From Microbacterium sp. B35-30 (lineage in GTDB: Bacteria; Actinomycetota; Actinomycetes; Actinomycetales; Microbacteriaceae): DNA of 44,344 bases. The stretch covers positions 1 through 44,344 of the forward strand of contig NZ_MWLQ01000009.1 in the NCBI RefSeq assembly GCF_010634855.1, read 5' to 3'. Numbering within the stretch: position 1 is the stretch's first letter; every line of letters begins with the position of its first letter. Positions 9,210 to 17,216 of this stretch are shown here, one piece after another. Made by a program: the position numbers and the translations under genes. The notes under the pieces are model-generated. The model was not told the origin of the DNA. It did no database searches and worked only from the letters and a program-made list of their open reading frames with translations.

Positions 9210-9502
9210 GCGGTGCGAACGGCGAGACGGTGCCGACGGCCGCTCCGGTCGACCGGGGCTCGTCCGGCGAGGCCTCATCACCCGCGGGCACCGCGCGCGA
9301 CAGCGTCACGATCGACATGCTGCGCGGCACTCCCACCGAGGAGGAGCTCGCGGCGCTGATCGCCGTCGTGACCGAGGCCTACACCGGCGAGGCCGCTGAG
9401 GCGGTCGCCGAGGATCGCGCGCGCCGCACCGGCTGGGAGCTCTCGCAGCGCGCGCTTCGGCAGCCGCTCGACCGGGATCTGGGCTGGGGCCGCTTCGGCT
9501 GA
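9206..9502 (+). CDS. accE: Acyl-CoA carboxylase epsilon subunit
   Basis: 98 residues. It starts at the GTG overlapping the accD stop (GTGA), the usual arrangement in actinobacteria, where this small subunit helps hold the alpha and beta subunits together. The N-terminal 35 residues are Ala/Ser/Thr-rich and look disordered. The conserved part is [20 protein letters not shown], followed by a charged helix and a Trp before the C-terminus ([14 protein letters not shown]). Length and order match the family (PF13822 type). Confidence 0.85.
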   Translation: MSGANGETVPTAAPVDRGSSGEASSPAGTARDSVTIDMLRGTPTEEELAALIAVVTEAYTGEAAEAVAEDRARRTGWELSQRALRQPLDRDLGWGRFG

Positions 9503-9525
9503 GGCTTCGGGTGCGCACCGTTGCA

Positions 9526-9657
9526 CCGGTCGTTGAGCGAGGAACGAGACGAAACACCCTCACCCGACGCGCGACGGCGGCTCGGCCCGTTTCGTCTCTG
9601 CGTTTCGACTCGCAAGCTCGCTCAACGACCACGTGCCTCGCTCGCTCAACGACGGGG
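9526..9657. repeat. Intergenic palindromic element, copy 3
   Basis: CCGGTCGTTGAGCGAG and GAGACGAAAC are followed by the inverse arms GTTTCGTCTC, GCGTTTCGACTCGC and GCTCGCTCAACGACC, then an extra half-unit. It starts 24 nt after the accE stop and runs into the hairpin chain that follows. Confidence 0.8.
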
Positions 9658-9956
9658 GGACGAGTCTTGTCCCCCGAAATACCTACAGACACACCACTTG
9701 CGATCTGGAGATACTGGATCCGCTGGAACGCTTCTGCGTTCGGCCGATCCGAATCCGCTCTGCGGCTTCCTCGGGTCCGGCCATGCGGACGGTTTTCGGG
9801 TAACCGTCCGCGCAGGCGAGGGGCGGGCGGCTTCGCCGCCCCTCGCCTCTCTCTGTTCCGCTCCCCGCCCGGTATCCTCTCCCCCTCCGGGCGGCGAGCG
9901 GTTATGCCCTCCACCCGCCCCTGATCATCTGCGGCGCTGTGGGCCGGCCGCCCCAC
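9655..9956. other. Gene-free stretch with a chain of six hairpins
   Basis: No convincing CDS in 9503-10016. Hairpins in order: 9655-9675 (GGGGGAC/GTCCCCC, 7 bp); 9716-9750 (GGATC/GATCC outside, GAACGC/GCGTTC with a TTCT loop inside); 9785-9811 (GCGGACGGTT/AACCGTCCGC, 10 bp); 9814-9848 (AGGCGAGGGGCGG and its complement, 13 bp); 9858-9901 (CCGCTC and CCGCCCGG arms, 14 bp with one C-C mismatch); 9939-9956 (GTGGG/CCCAC). A weaker fold is possible at 9749-9774. Genes converge on it (accE from the left, the membrane-protein gene from the right), so part may be bidirectional terminator, but no T-tracts follow and the number is excessive for that. From 9957 to 10016 there is only a near-repeat of CGCGACTCA. 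Identity unknown. Confidence 0.6.
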
Positions 9957-10016
9957 GCGCGACTCAACCCGGAGCGGGGCACGCGACTCAGGCCCGCACA
10001 GGCTGGGCGGTCCGCT

Positions 10017-11114
10017 TCAGGCCCTGCCGGGGTGTGGGATCTCGAGCCAGAGATCCACGGAGTCCTCGTCGCTCGGTCCTCCCCCCGACGGAGAGCGCCC
10101 GACCACGGTGACGGCGACGCGCTCGTCGGGAGAGGTGCGGATGTAGAGCCGATCGGATGCCGCCGATCGCAGTGCGTCGGCGAGCTGGGCGCGGATGACG
10201 CCGAGTTGCTCCTCGTCGACGTCGTCGAGTCCCCCCTCGTCGAGCACCGTGACGTTGGCGCCGCGACGGCGTGCGCGTTCGAGCTCCGCGCGCACCTCGT
10301 CGTCGAGCAGCCGTGGTCCGCGCATCTCGTCGCGGAGCTTGCCCTCGGCGATCCGCGCCTCCAGCCGGTCGGCGTCGGTCAGCATGCCGGCATGCGCGAC
10401 CGTGCGCGTGAGCACGGGGCCGGCGACCGCCAGCGCCTTCTGCACCTGCACCCGGCGTTCGCGCTGGCGCACGACCTGCGACGTCTGCCACCCGGTCGCG
10501 GCACGCTGCAAGCGGGTGAGACGCGAGGTGTCGCGGGCGGCCCGGTCCATCGAGTACACGAGCAGCTGAGCGCAGGTCACCCACACGATCGAGCCGACCA
10601 GACCGAGCGCGAGCGCATTGAGAGGGCCCATCCAGAGCATCGACGCGACGGTGAGCGCGAGGATCCCGCTCCACGCGGTCCATGGCCGGCGCCGCACCAT
10701 GACGATCGTCATGAGCGCGCCGATCCCGCCCAGGTACCACGTGGCGAACGGCGCCGTGCGCGACGCCGCCCCGACGGCGACCGAGATCGCGCTCGGCACG
10801 AGGACCGCGCACGAAAGGGCGAGGATCTGAGCGATCGCGGGAAGTGGGAGGGGACCACGGATGCCGTCGACCAGTGCCTTCGCGCCGTCTTCCGTGTGCG
10901 CGCCCGGAGCCTGCGCCTCGCCCGCCCGGGGTGCGCCACGGACGGACTCCGGTTCCCAGAAGATGCAGAGCCACGTCGTCGCCAGGTAGAAGGCGAGGGT
11001 GATGACGACGACGAGGGGCTGCGTGACCGTACCGGTCCACGACAGACCGCGCGCAGCGAGGTACGCCGTGAAGGCGACCGCGAGCACGACGAGCACGTTC
11101 TTGACGCTGATCAT
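10017..11114 (-). CDS. Membrane protein of unknown function in the two-component operon
   Basis: 365 residues, not assigned to a named family. It begins MISVKNVLVVLAVAFTAYLAA and has about six to eight hydrophobic segments in the first 210 residues, interrupted by a hydrophilic, Ala/Glu-rich linker (near residues 55-80). A long charged region follows (about 215-365), with helical arginine-rich stretches and a C-terminal part (DRLYIRTSPDERVAVTVVGRSPSG) that looks like a small cytoplasmic domain. The ATG overlaps the stop of the histidine kinase (ATGA), so the three genes are one unit. A role as accessory sensor or as target of the system is only an inference from context. Confidence 0.75.
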   Translation of the reverse strand: MISVKNVLVVLAVAFTAYLAARGLSWTGTVTQPLVVVITLAFYLATTWLCIFWEPESVRGAPRAGEAQAPGAHTEDGAKALVDGIRGPLPLPAIAQILALSCAVLVPSAISVAVGAASRTAPFATWYLGGIGALMTIVMVRRRPWTAWSGILALTVASMLWMGPLNALALGLVGSIVWVTCAQLLVYSMDRAARDTSRLTRLQRAATGWQTSQVVRQRERRVQVQKALAVAGPVLTRTVAHAGMLTDADRLEARIAEGKLRDEMRGPRLLDDEVRAELERARRRGANVTVLDEGGLDDVDEEQLGVIRAQLADALRSAASDRLYIRTSPDERVAVTVVGRSPSGGGPSDEDSVDLWLEIPHPGRA

Positions 11115-12361
11115 TCGGCCGGCTCCTGCCATGTGAGCCGCACGACCGTCCCGTGGGGACCGGTCTCGAGGTCCGCATGCCCTCCGACCGCGGCGACGCG
11201 CGCCATGATGGACGCCCGGATGCCCAGCCGGTCGTCCGGGACGGCGTCGAGATCGAAGCCCTCGCCGGCGTCGTGCACCTCGACGCGCACGCGCCCGCCC
11301 GCCTCCTTCACAGCGACGCCCAGTCCCGCTCCCCCGGCGTGCTGCAGCGCGTTCGCCACCGCCTGCGTGGCGGCCAGCGCGAGAGCGCGGGCGACGCGTC
11401 CGGGGATCAGCGGACCCGCATCGCCGAAGTCGCGCTGCACGTCGACATCGACGCCCAGCTCGCCGGCGGCCGCGTCGATCGCGGCTGCGAGGGCCGCGAC
11501 ATCCCACGGCTCGTCGGTACCCTCGTGCGCATCCTGCTCGGTGTTGGCCAATCGGGTCAGCGCTTCACGCGCCATCGACGCCGCGAGCGTGCGCTCGCGG
11601 GGCGTGCTCGCCCGCTCCGCGGCGATGAGCGCCGCCAGCACGCTGTCGTGCATCAGCGCCGCGACCGCGACGCGCTCCTGCTCCGCAGCATCCGCCGCCG
11701 CCGCCCGCGCATACGATGCGACCGCACGGGCGCGCGTCTCGTCGACGTTGACCGCCATCGAGCGGAACAGCCACCCGAGGGTGACGATGACACCGCCGAG
11801 GATCAGCGCGAACGACACGTCCAGCCCGACTGTGATCCAGTAGTCGCTCGAGAAGCCCAGCTGCATCAGCCGGACCACCCCGAAGAGCACGGGGGCGAGG
11901 ATCGTCCAGCCGATCTGCAGCGGGAAGGGGAAGGCCAGCACGGCGGCGAGGGTCGACAGATTGAGCAGGTACCAGATCCACGGCTCCTCGCCGGAGGTGG
12001 GCGGTACTCCAGCGGTCGCGATCGGCCAGGCGACCAGCGCGAGCACGTAGACGAGCCCGAAGACAGCTGCGGCGACGCGGACGCCGCGTCCGATCACACA
12101 CGCGAGGATCATGACCGCCAGAGTGCCGAACACCGAGATCATCAGGGCTTCATGCCAGCCCGGCCGCTCGTCGGTCGAGCCGAGCCCTGTCAGGAACGAC
12201 TGCAGGCCGAGGACGAGGGGGGCGAACGCGCCGCCGACGAGCGAGATGATGCGCTCCACACGAGAGCGCGTGAACGATCCGATACCCGCAGTGACCTGAG
12301 GCGAGTGCGGGATCTGACCCCACGCCGTGTCGAGCAGGCCGGTCTGCGCGTCAACGGCCAC
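11111..12361 (-). CDS. Sensor histidine kinase, NarL-partner class
   Basis: 416 residues. The N-terminal 215 residues hold about six membrane segments and no obvious extracellular ligand domain. The phosphoacceptor motif LMHDSVLAAL places His238 in the HisKA_3-like context that pairs with LuxR-type regulators. The ATPase domain is complete: N box NALQHAGG, G1 box DAGEGFD and G2 region RLGIRASI. It probably autophosphorylates and passes phosphate to the regulator encoded just upstream. GTG start at 12361 lies inside the 3' end of the regulator gene (11-nt overlap), and its stop overlaps the next gene by 4 nt. The signal is unknown. Confidence 0.88.
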   Translation of the reverse strand: MAVDAQTGLLDTAWGQIPHSPQVTAGIGSFTRSRVERIISLVGGAFAPLVLGLQSFLTGLGSTDERPGWHEALMISVFGTLAVMILACVIGRGVRVAAAVFGLVYVLALVAWPIATAGVPPTSGEEPWIWYLLNLSTLAAVLAFPFPLQIGWTILAPVLFGVVRLMQLGFSSDYWITVGLDVSFALILGGVIVTLGWLFRSMAVNVDETRARAVASYARAAAADAAEQERVAVAALMHDSVLAALIAAERASTPRERTLAASMAREALTRLANTEQDAHEGTDEPWDVAALAAAIDAAAGELGVDVDVQRDFGDAGPLIPGRVARALALAATQAVANALQHAGGAGLGVAVKEAGGRVRVEVHDAGEGFDLDAVPDDRLGIRASIMARVAAVGGHADLETGPHGTVVRLTWQEPAE

Positions 12362-13028
12362 GCGTGCGGTCTCCCGGGTCCGCCGACGGCTCGACGAGGA
12401 TCCCGTCCTCGACGGCGCGGTGCAGCAGATCGATCTTGGTCGGGGCGGGGCGTCCGACCTCGACGTACTTGACGCGGATGCGCGTGATGTTCTCCTTCGC
12501 CGTGGAGTACGCGACCCCGAGGCGGTCGGCGACGACCTTGAGCGGCAGCCCGGCGGCGTAGAGCCGCAGCACGTCCCGCTCGCGGGCCGAGAGCTGCGCG
12601 TCGGCGAAAGCGCGGTCTCCCTCGACGGCGCTGGCCCACTCCACGTTGTTGAGCGGCTCGCCGCGCGCCACCGTGCGCACCGCCGCGATCACGTCGCCGA
12701 TGGGCGAGGACTTGCTGACGACACCGGCCGCCCCCGCGGCGAGCGCCTCGCGCACCGCTGCGGGCCGATCGGCGACGCTGTGGATGATGACGCTCGACCC
12801 GTCGAGCACGAGGCGCCGCACGTTCTCGGTCACCGTGGTGCCGTCGCCGAGGGTCAGATCGAGCACGACGACGTCGGCCGGTGGCTGGCGCGAGAAGGCG
12901 CGCCAGTCGACGTACTCGGTGACCGTGCTGCCCGAGAACGCGACGTTCATCGCCTCCGCGCGGAGGCAGGCCGCCTCGAGCCCGAGCCGTACCGACTCGT
13001 GGTCGTCGATGAAGGCCACACGCGTCAT
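12351..13028 (-). CDS. LuxR/NarL-family response regulator
   Basis: 225 residues. The receiver domain (1-120) has the acidic pair (Asp8, Asp9), the phosphoacceptor Asp57 in VVVLDLTLGDG, Ser in IIHSV and Lys in GVVSKSS. The C-terminal HTH (about 143-200) reads LSARERDVLRLYAAGLPLKVVADRLGV, a standard LuxR type. First gene of the regulator-kinase-membrane protein unit; 22 nt separate it from the methyltransferase upstream. A TAGGCT box 6 nt before the ATG suggests its own leaderless promoter, with a 14-nt palindrome (13051-13064) at the upstream edge that could bind the regulator itself. Confidence 0.9.
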   Translation of the reverse strand: MTRVAFIDDHESVRLGLEAACLRAEAMNVAFSGSTVTEYVDWRAFSRQPPADVVVLDLTLGDGTTVTENVRRLVLDGSSVIIHSVADRPAAVREALAAGAAGVVSKSSPIGDVIAAVRTVARGEPLNNVEWASAVEGDRAFADAQLSARERDVLRLYAAGLPLKVVADRLGVAYSTAKENITRIRVKYVEVGRPAPTKIDLLHRAVEDGILVEPSADPGDRTRGR

Positions 13029-13034
13029 TCCGCC

Positions 13035-13040
13035 AGCCTA
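13035..13040 (-). promoter_or_regulatory. -10 box of the response regulator gene (TAGGCT), leaderless
   Basis: TAGGCT on the minus strand, 6 nt before the ATG at 13028. Confidence 0.5.
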
Positions 13041-13050
13041 GCCACGTGGG

Positions 13051-13064
13051 TCACCCGCGGGTGA
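13051..13064. promoter_or_regulatory. Perfect 14-nt palindrome upstream of the response regulator
   Basis: TCACCCGCGGGTGA overlaps the stop codon of the methyltransferase gene and lies near the expected -35 of the regulator promoter. It may be an autoregulatory operator, or partly a by-product of the final Thr-Arg-Gly-stop codons. Confidence 0.3.
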
Positions 13065-14424
13065 GAACCGCCACGGCTTCGACGTGATGCGAGTTCGGGA
13101 AGAGATCCAGGGCGTCGACCCGGGCGAGGTCGTAGCCCCCTGCCCGGAAGGTCGCGATGTCGCGCGCCAGCGCCACGGGATCGCACGCCACGTAGACGAC
13201 GGTTGCCGGCGAGAGCGCGACGATCTGCTCCACGACTTCGCGTCCGGCGCCCGAGCGGGGCGGGTCGAGGAGCACGACGCCCCGCGACAGCCGTTCGCGA
13301 TCGGATGCGGATGCCTCGGCCCCGAGCCGCGTCAGCCACCGGTCGACCCGCCCGGTCTCGGCACGTGCGCCGACCCAGTCGACGAGGTTCTCGCCCGCGT
13401 GCTCGGTGGCCCGGGCGTCGGATTCGACGGTGGTCACCCGCGTCGAGGGCCCGCCGAGCCGACCGAGTGTGGCGGCGAAGAGCCCGACGCCGCCGTAGAG
13501 ATCGAGATGCCATGCCTCGGGGTCGATCCAGAGCCCGCCGGACTGACGGATCGGCCCGTCCTGACGCAGACTCTGCAGGGCCCCGGTGACCGCCTGGGTG
13601 AGTGAGTGGGCGGCGAGACGGTGCACCTGCCAGAAGCCGCCCGCATCGACCCGGAACTCGCGACCGTCGACGCGCTCGATGACCGTCTCCGCCTCGGGGG
13701 CACGGCGGCCTCGGCGACCGCTGCCCCGGCGGCCCGCGGCATCCGGGCGGCGTTCCGGGCGCGGCAGCACGCGAACCCGCCCATCCGCCGGCTGCACGAG
13801 GTCGACACGGCCGGGCTCACCGGCGCGGAGTGCCAGGGCGGCCTGCTCGACCTCGGCTGTCGCGAGCGGCAGGTCCTCGAGCGGCACCACGCGGTGACTG
13901 CGGGCCGCGTACTGGCCGACGTTGCCGTCGGCATCGACGTGCAGGCTCACGCGTGTGCGCCACCCGGTGCCGTCGACGGTCTCTTCCGCGAGCGGCTCGC
14001 CGGCGAGCGCGCCGGCGGAGTCGGAGTCGGAGAGGATCGGCAGCGCCGACTCCATCGAGAGGACCGGCCCGGCGATGCCACCGAATCGCTGCAGCGCGTC
14101 CATCAGGACATCGAGCTTGAGCCTGCGCTGGTGGTCCATCGAGATGTGCCCGAAGTCGGCGCCGCCGGGTCGCTGCTCGGGCGGCACGTCGACGTCCGCC
14201 TGCCGCCACACGTGCAGCTGCCGATGCGGCGACGCCTCGAGCACCTCGAGCGTCTCGGCGCGCCAGAACGAGCTCTTGGCCGTGTCGGTGAGCCGGACTC
14301 GGACCCGCTCCCCGGGGATGGTGTCCGGCACGAACACCACTCGGCCCTCATGCCGGGCGACGAAGACGCCGCCGTGGGCGACGCCCGTGATGTCGAGGTC
14401 GAGGAGGTCGCCGGTTCCGCTCAT
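13051..14424 (-). CDS. TrmA/RlmD-like RNA (uracil-C5) methyltransferase
   Basis: 457 residues. An N-terminal TRAM domain (residues 1-60, DLDITGVAHGGVFVARHEGRVVF pattern) for RNA binding is followed by a class I SAM-dependent domain. The SAM loop is LDLYGGVGLFAATL, motif IV is LLDPPRSGAG, and the catalytic nucleophile is Cys414 in VYVACDP, with the final Glu in HHVEAVAVL. The cysteines of the usual 4Fe-4S motif (CxxCxxC between TRAM and the central domain) are missing; the matching region reads DVPPEQRPGGADFGHI. It probably makes 5-methyluridine in rRNA or tRNA; the target cannot be told. ATG start with a TAGGCT box 6 nt upstream. Confidence 0.88.
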   Translation of the reverse strand: MSGTGDLLDLDITGVAHGGVFVARHEGRVVFVPDTIPGERVRVRLTDTAKSSFWRAETLEVLEASPHRQLHVWRQADVDVPPEQRPGGADFGHISMDHQRRLKLDVLMDALQRFGGIAGPVLSMESALPILSDSDSAGALAGEPLAEETVDGTGWRTRVSLHVDADGNVGQYAARSHRVVPLEDLPLATAEVEQAALALRAGEPGRVDLVQPADGRVRVLPRPERRPDAAGRRGSGRRGRRAPEAETVIERVDGREFRVDAGGFWQVHRLAAHSLTQAVTGALQSLRQDGPIRQSGGLWIDPEAWHLDLYGGVGLFAATLGRLGGPSTRVTTVESDARATEHAGENLVDWVGARAETGRVDRWLTRLGAEASASDRERLSRGVVLLDPPRSGAGREVVEQIVALSPATVVYVACDPVALARDIATFRAGGYDLARVDALDLFPNSHHVEAVAVLTRG

Positions 14425-14430
14425 CCGTCG

Positions 14431-14436
14431 AGCCTA
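14431..14436 (-). promoter_or_regulatory. -10 box of the RNA methyltransferase gene (TAGGCT), leaderless
   Basis: TAGGCT on the minus strand, 6 nt before the ATG at 14424. Confidence 0.5.
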
Positions 14437-14474
14437 CGCCGCGCCCGTTCGTCCGATGTCGCTCGTGGGCTCGT

Positions 14475-14506
14475 GCGTTTCGACTCGCAAGCTCGCTCAA
14501 CGACCG
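14475..14506. repeat. Half-unit of the intergenic palindromic element, copy 4
   Basis: GCGTTTCGACTCGCAAGCTC followed by GCTCAACGACCG; the same arm as the right end of copies 1 and 3. It lies between the divergent methyltransferase and maf promoters. Confidence 0.75.
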
Positions 14507-14550
14507 TGCAGTAAAGCTCATTGAGCGGTCGACGTTCGCTCTCGGCCGCG

Positions 14551-14556
14551 TACCGT
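14551..14556 (+). promoter_or_regulatory. -10 box of maf (TACCGT), leaderless
   Basis: TACCGT, 7 nt (GGGGGGC) before the ATG at 14564. Confidence 0.45.
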
Positions 14557-14563
14557 GGGGGGC

Positions 14564-15253
14564 ATGCGCGTCTGCCTCGCCTCGACCTCCCCCGCCCGGC
14601 TCATGCTGCTCGAGCAGTTCGGCATCCGTCCCCTCACGATCGCCCCCGACGTCGACGAAGACGCGGTCATCACCGCGGTCGAGGCGGCCGAGGGCCGCGT
14701 GCTGGAGCCCGACGAGCACGTCCTGCTGCTCGCGCGGCGGAAGGCCGCGGAAGTGGCGGCGCGGCTGCGCGACGACATCCCCGGCTTCGACGGCATCGTC
14801 ATCGGCGGCGACTCGATGTTCGAGCTCGACGGCGAGGTGCTCGGCAAGCCCTACACCGCCGAGAACGCCGTCGCCCGGTGGCAGGCGATGCGCGGCCGCA
14901 CCGGCGTGCTGCATTCGGGCCACGCCGTCGTGCGCATCGAGCCGGGCGCACCCCCGCGCGAGGTGCATGCGACGGCTGCCGCGTCCGTCTCGTTCGTCGA
15001 GGACGTGACGGATGCCGAGATCGAGGCGTACGTCGCCACCGGCGAACCCCTGCACGTGGCCGGGGCGTTCACCGTCGACAGCCTGGGCGGCGCCTTCATC
15101 GAGCGCGTCGAAGGGGACCCCTCGACGGTGGTCGGGATGTCGGTGTCGACGCTGCGCCGGCTGGTCCGCGAGGTCGGAGTGGACTGGGCGTCGTTGTGGA
15201 ACGTCACCGATCCGTCGCTCCGGACGACGGAGACCGAGCCGCCCACTCTCTGA
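14564..15253 (+). CDS. maf: Maf-family nucleotide pyrophosphatase
   Basis: 229 residues. Maf proteins hydrolyse non-canonical or modified nucleoside triphosphates (house-cleaning). The opening MRVCLASTSPARLMLLEQFGI is the family signature (ASxSPxR loop), followed by an acidic metal-binding region (PDVDEDAV) and VIGGDSMFELDGEVLGKP with the catalytic Asp. The SVSFVEDVTDAEIEAYVATGEPLHVAGAFTVD and GDPSTVVGMS stretches complete the fold. Start at the ATG 14564; a GTG three codons earlier is less likely because it overlaps the -10 box. Lies between the two carboxylase loci, as in mycobacteria. Confidence 0.92.
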   Translation: MRVCLASTSPARLMLLEQFGIRPLTIAPDVDEDAVITAVEAAEGRVLEPDEHVLLLARRKAAEVAARLRDDIPGFDGIVIGGDSMFELDGEVLGKPYTAENAVARWQAMRGRTGVLHSGHAVVRIEPGAPPREVHATAAASVSFVEDVTDAEIEAYVATGEPLHVAGAFTVDSLGGAFIERVEGDPSTVVGMSVSTLRRLVREVGVDWASLWNVTDPSLRTTETEPPTL

Positions 15254-15287
15254 CGACGGTCGGGTGAGAGCGCGCGCGGCGACGCGA

Positions 15288-15313
15288 CCGACGTCGCGCC
15301 GCCGCCTCCGACG
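15288..15313 (+). terminator. Hairpin after maf, possible terminator
   Basis: GGCG and CGCGAC pair with GTCGCG and CGCC around a CGAC loop, with one A-C mismatch. It follows the maf stop by about 35 nt. No T-tract, so the terminator role is tentative. Confidence 0.4.
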
Positions 15314-15356
15314 GCCGATTGGCCTTGTAGTAGGAAGCCCACGTTTCTGATCGGTT

Positions 15357-15377
15357 CTTGTATGAACCGCTCAAAAG
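15357..15377 (+). promoter_or_regulatory. Promoter element shared by accD and accA (accA copy), overlapping a palindrome
   Basis: CTTGTAnnAACCnnnCAAnAG begins 52 nt before the ATG at 15409, exactly as at accD. It overlaps a 6-6-6 inverted repeat CGGTTC-N6-GAACCG at 15352-15369. Candidate operator. Confidence 0.5.
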
Positions 15378-15395
15378 CAGCTGGGATGCCGTCGG

Positions 15396-15401
15396 TAGGC
15401 T
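15396..15401 (+). promoter_or_regulatory. -10 box of accA (TAGGCT), leaderless
   Basis: TAGGCT, 7 nt (GGCATCC) before the ATG at 15409; same spacing as at accD. Confidence 0.55.
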
Positions 15402-15408
15402 GGCATCC

Positions 15409-17175
15409 ATGCCCCAGATCGCCAAGGTTCTCATTGCCAACCGCGGCGAGATCGCCGTCCGCGTCATACGCGCCGCCCGGGATGCCGGGAAGTCGTCTGT
15501 CGCCGTCTACGCAGACCAGGACCGCGACGCCCTGCACACCCGCCTCGCCGACGAGGCGTATGCCCTCGAGGGCTCGACCAGCGCCGAGACGTACCTGTCG
15601 ATCGACAAGATCCTCTCGGTCGCCCGCCGCTCGGGCGCCGACGCCGTGCACCCGGGCTACGGGTTCCTCGCCGAGAACGCCGACTTCGCCCGCGCCGTGG
15701 TCGCGGCGGGGCTCGTGTGGATCGGCCCCTCACCGGAGGCGATCGAGGCCCTGGGCGACAAGGTGACGGCCCGCGCCGTCGCCGAGAAGGTCGGAGCTCC
15801 CCTCGCCCCGGGCACTCCCGGCCCTGTGGCGGGCGCCGACGAGGTCGTCGCGTTCGCCGAGCAGGTGGGCCTTCCCATCGCCATCAAGGCGGCGTACGGC
15901 GGCGGCGGGCGAGGTCTCAAGGTCGCCCGCACCATCGACGAGGTGCCCGAGATGTTCGAGTCGGCGACGCGCGAGGCGATCACCGCGTTCGGTCGTGGTG
16001 AGTGCTTCGTCGAGAAGTACCTCGACCAGCCGCGTCATGTCGAGACGCAGTGCCTCGCGGACGCCGCCGGCAACGTCGTCGTCGTCTCCACGCGCGACTG
16101 CTCGCTGCAGCGCCGTCACCAGAAGCTGGTGGAAGAGGCGCCGGCACCGTTCCTCTCGGACGAGCAGAACCGGATCCTCTACGACTCATCGAAGGCGATC
16201 CTCCGCGAGGTCGGATACGTCGGCGCAGGGACCTGTGAGTTCCTGATCGGCGCGGACGGCACGATCTCGTTCCTCGAGGTGAACACGCGCCTCCAGGTGG
16301 AGCACCCCGTGTCGGAGGAAGTCACCGGCATCGACCTCGTGCGCGAGCAGTTCCGCCTCGCCGAGGGCGCAGAGCTGGGTTACGACGACCCCAAGCCCGA
16401 GGGCCACTCGATCGAGTTCCGCATCAACGGCGAAGACCCGGGACGCGGGTTCCTCCCCCAGCCCGGGCCGATCCACGTGTTCAAGACGTTCGGCGGTCCC
16501 GGCATCCGTCTCGACTCCGGCGTCACCGCGGGCGACAGCGTGTCGGGCGCGTTCGACTCGCTGCTCGCGAAGATCATCGTCACCGGCCGGGACCGCGCCG
16601 AGGCGCTCGAGCGCTCGCGCCGGGCCCTCGACGAGTTCGAGGTCTCGGGCCTTCCCACCGTCCTCCCGTTCCACCGGGCGGTCGTGCGCGACCCCGCGTT
16701 CACCGCCGAGGACGGCCGATTCGGCGTGTACACGCGCTGGATCGAGACCGAGTTCGTGAACGACATCCCGCCGTGGGACGGCGAGCTCGACGCGCCGGCG
16801 CCCGCGGAGGCGCGACACACTGTCGTCGTCGAGGTCGCCGGCAAGCGCCTCGAGGTGAGCCTTCCCGACCGCGTGGTCACGGCGCCCGGTGTCGCGGGGC
16901 GTCCCGCCGCCGTTCCGCCGTCGAGGCGCTCGCACGCGCCGACGGTCGTAGCCGGCGCCTCGGGCGACGCGGTCAAGTCCCCGATGCAGGCGACGATCGT
17001 CAAGCTCGCGGTCGAGGAGGGCCAGCAGGTCGTCAAGGGCGACCTCGTGGTGGTGCTCGAGGCGATGAAGATGGAGCAGCCGATCCAGGCGCACAAGGAC
17101 GGCGTCATCGGCGCGATCAACGCGAACCCCGGCACCACGGTGTCGGCCGGTCACCAGCTGCTGACGATCTCCTGA
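15409..17175 (+). CDS. accA: Acyl-CoA carboxylase alpha subunit (biotin carboxylase + BCCP)
   Basis: 588 residues. The N-terminal biotin carboxylase (about 1-450) carboxylates biotin with ATP and bicarbonate: [19 protein letters not shown] at the start, [13 protein letters not shown]-grasp loop [18 protein letters not shown], and [16 protein letters not shown] in the active site. After a linker rich in Pro and Ala (about 480-520) comes a biotinyl domain (520-588) with the biotinylated Lys in EAMKMEQ. This fused form (AccA3/AccBC) works with the beta and epsilon subunits encoded at 7620-9502 and is biotinylated by BirA. The frame is open from 15358, but the ATG at 15409 aligns with the family start and has the -10 box 7 nt before it. 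Confidence 0.95.
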   Translation: MPQIAKVLIANRGEIAVRVIRAARDAGKSSVAVYADQDRDALHTRLADEAYALEGSTSAETYLSIDKILSVARRSGADAVHPGYGFLAENADFARAVVAAGLVWIGPSPEAIEALGDKVTARAVAEKVGAPLAPGTPGPVAGADEVVAFAEQVGLPIAIKAAYGGGGRGLKVARTIDEVPEMFESATREAITAFGRGECFVEKYLDQPRHVETQCLADAAGNVVVVSTRDCSLQRRHQKLVEEAPAPFLSDEQNRILYDSSKAILREVGYVGAGTCEFLIGADGTISFLEVNTRLQVEHPVSEEVTGIDLVREQFRLAEGAELGYDDPKPEGHSIEFRINGEDPGRGFLPQPGPIHVFKTFGGPGIRLDSGVTAGDSVSGAFDSLLAKIIVTGRDRAEALERSRRALDEFEVSGLPTVLPFHRAVVRDPAFTAEDGRFGVYTRWIETEFVNDIPPWDGELDAPAPAEARHTVVVEVAGKRLEVSLPDRVVTAPGVAGRPAAVPPSRRSHAPTVVAGASGDAVKSPMQATIVKLAVEEGQQVVKGDLVVVLEAMKMEQPIQAHKDGVIGAINANPGTTVSAGHQLLTIS

Positions 17176-17216
17176 CGCCCGTTCCGCCGAGCAGGTGCCC
17201 GGGGCAGGATGGCGGG

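Noticed and set aside
7482..9281. 599-codon minus-strand open frame
   Set aside because: Antisense shadow of accD, caused by high third-position GC.
9655..9956. tRNA, tmRNA, RNase P RNA, SRP RNA or integron attC
   Set aside because: No cloverleaf with TTC arm, no tag frame, no conserved RNase P or SRP core sequence seen, and no paired GTTRRRY/RYYYAAC core sites or integrase gene.
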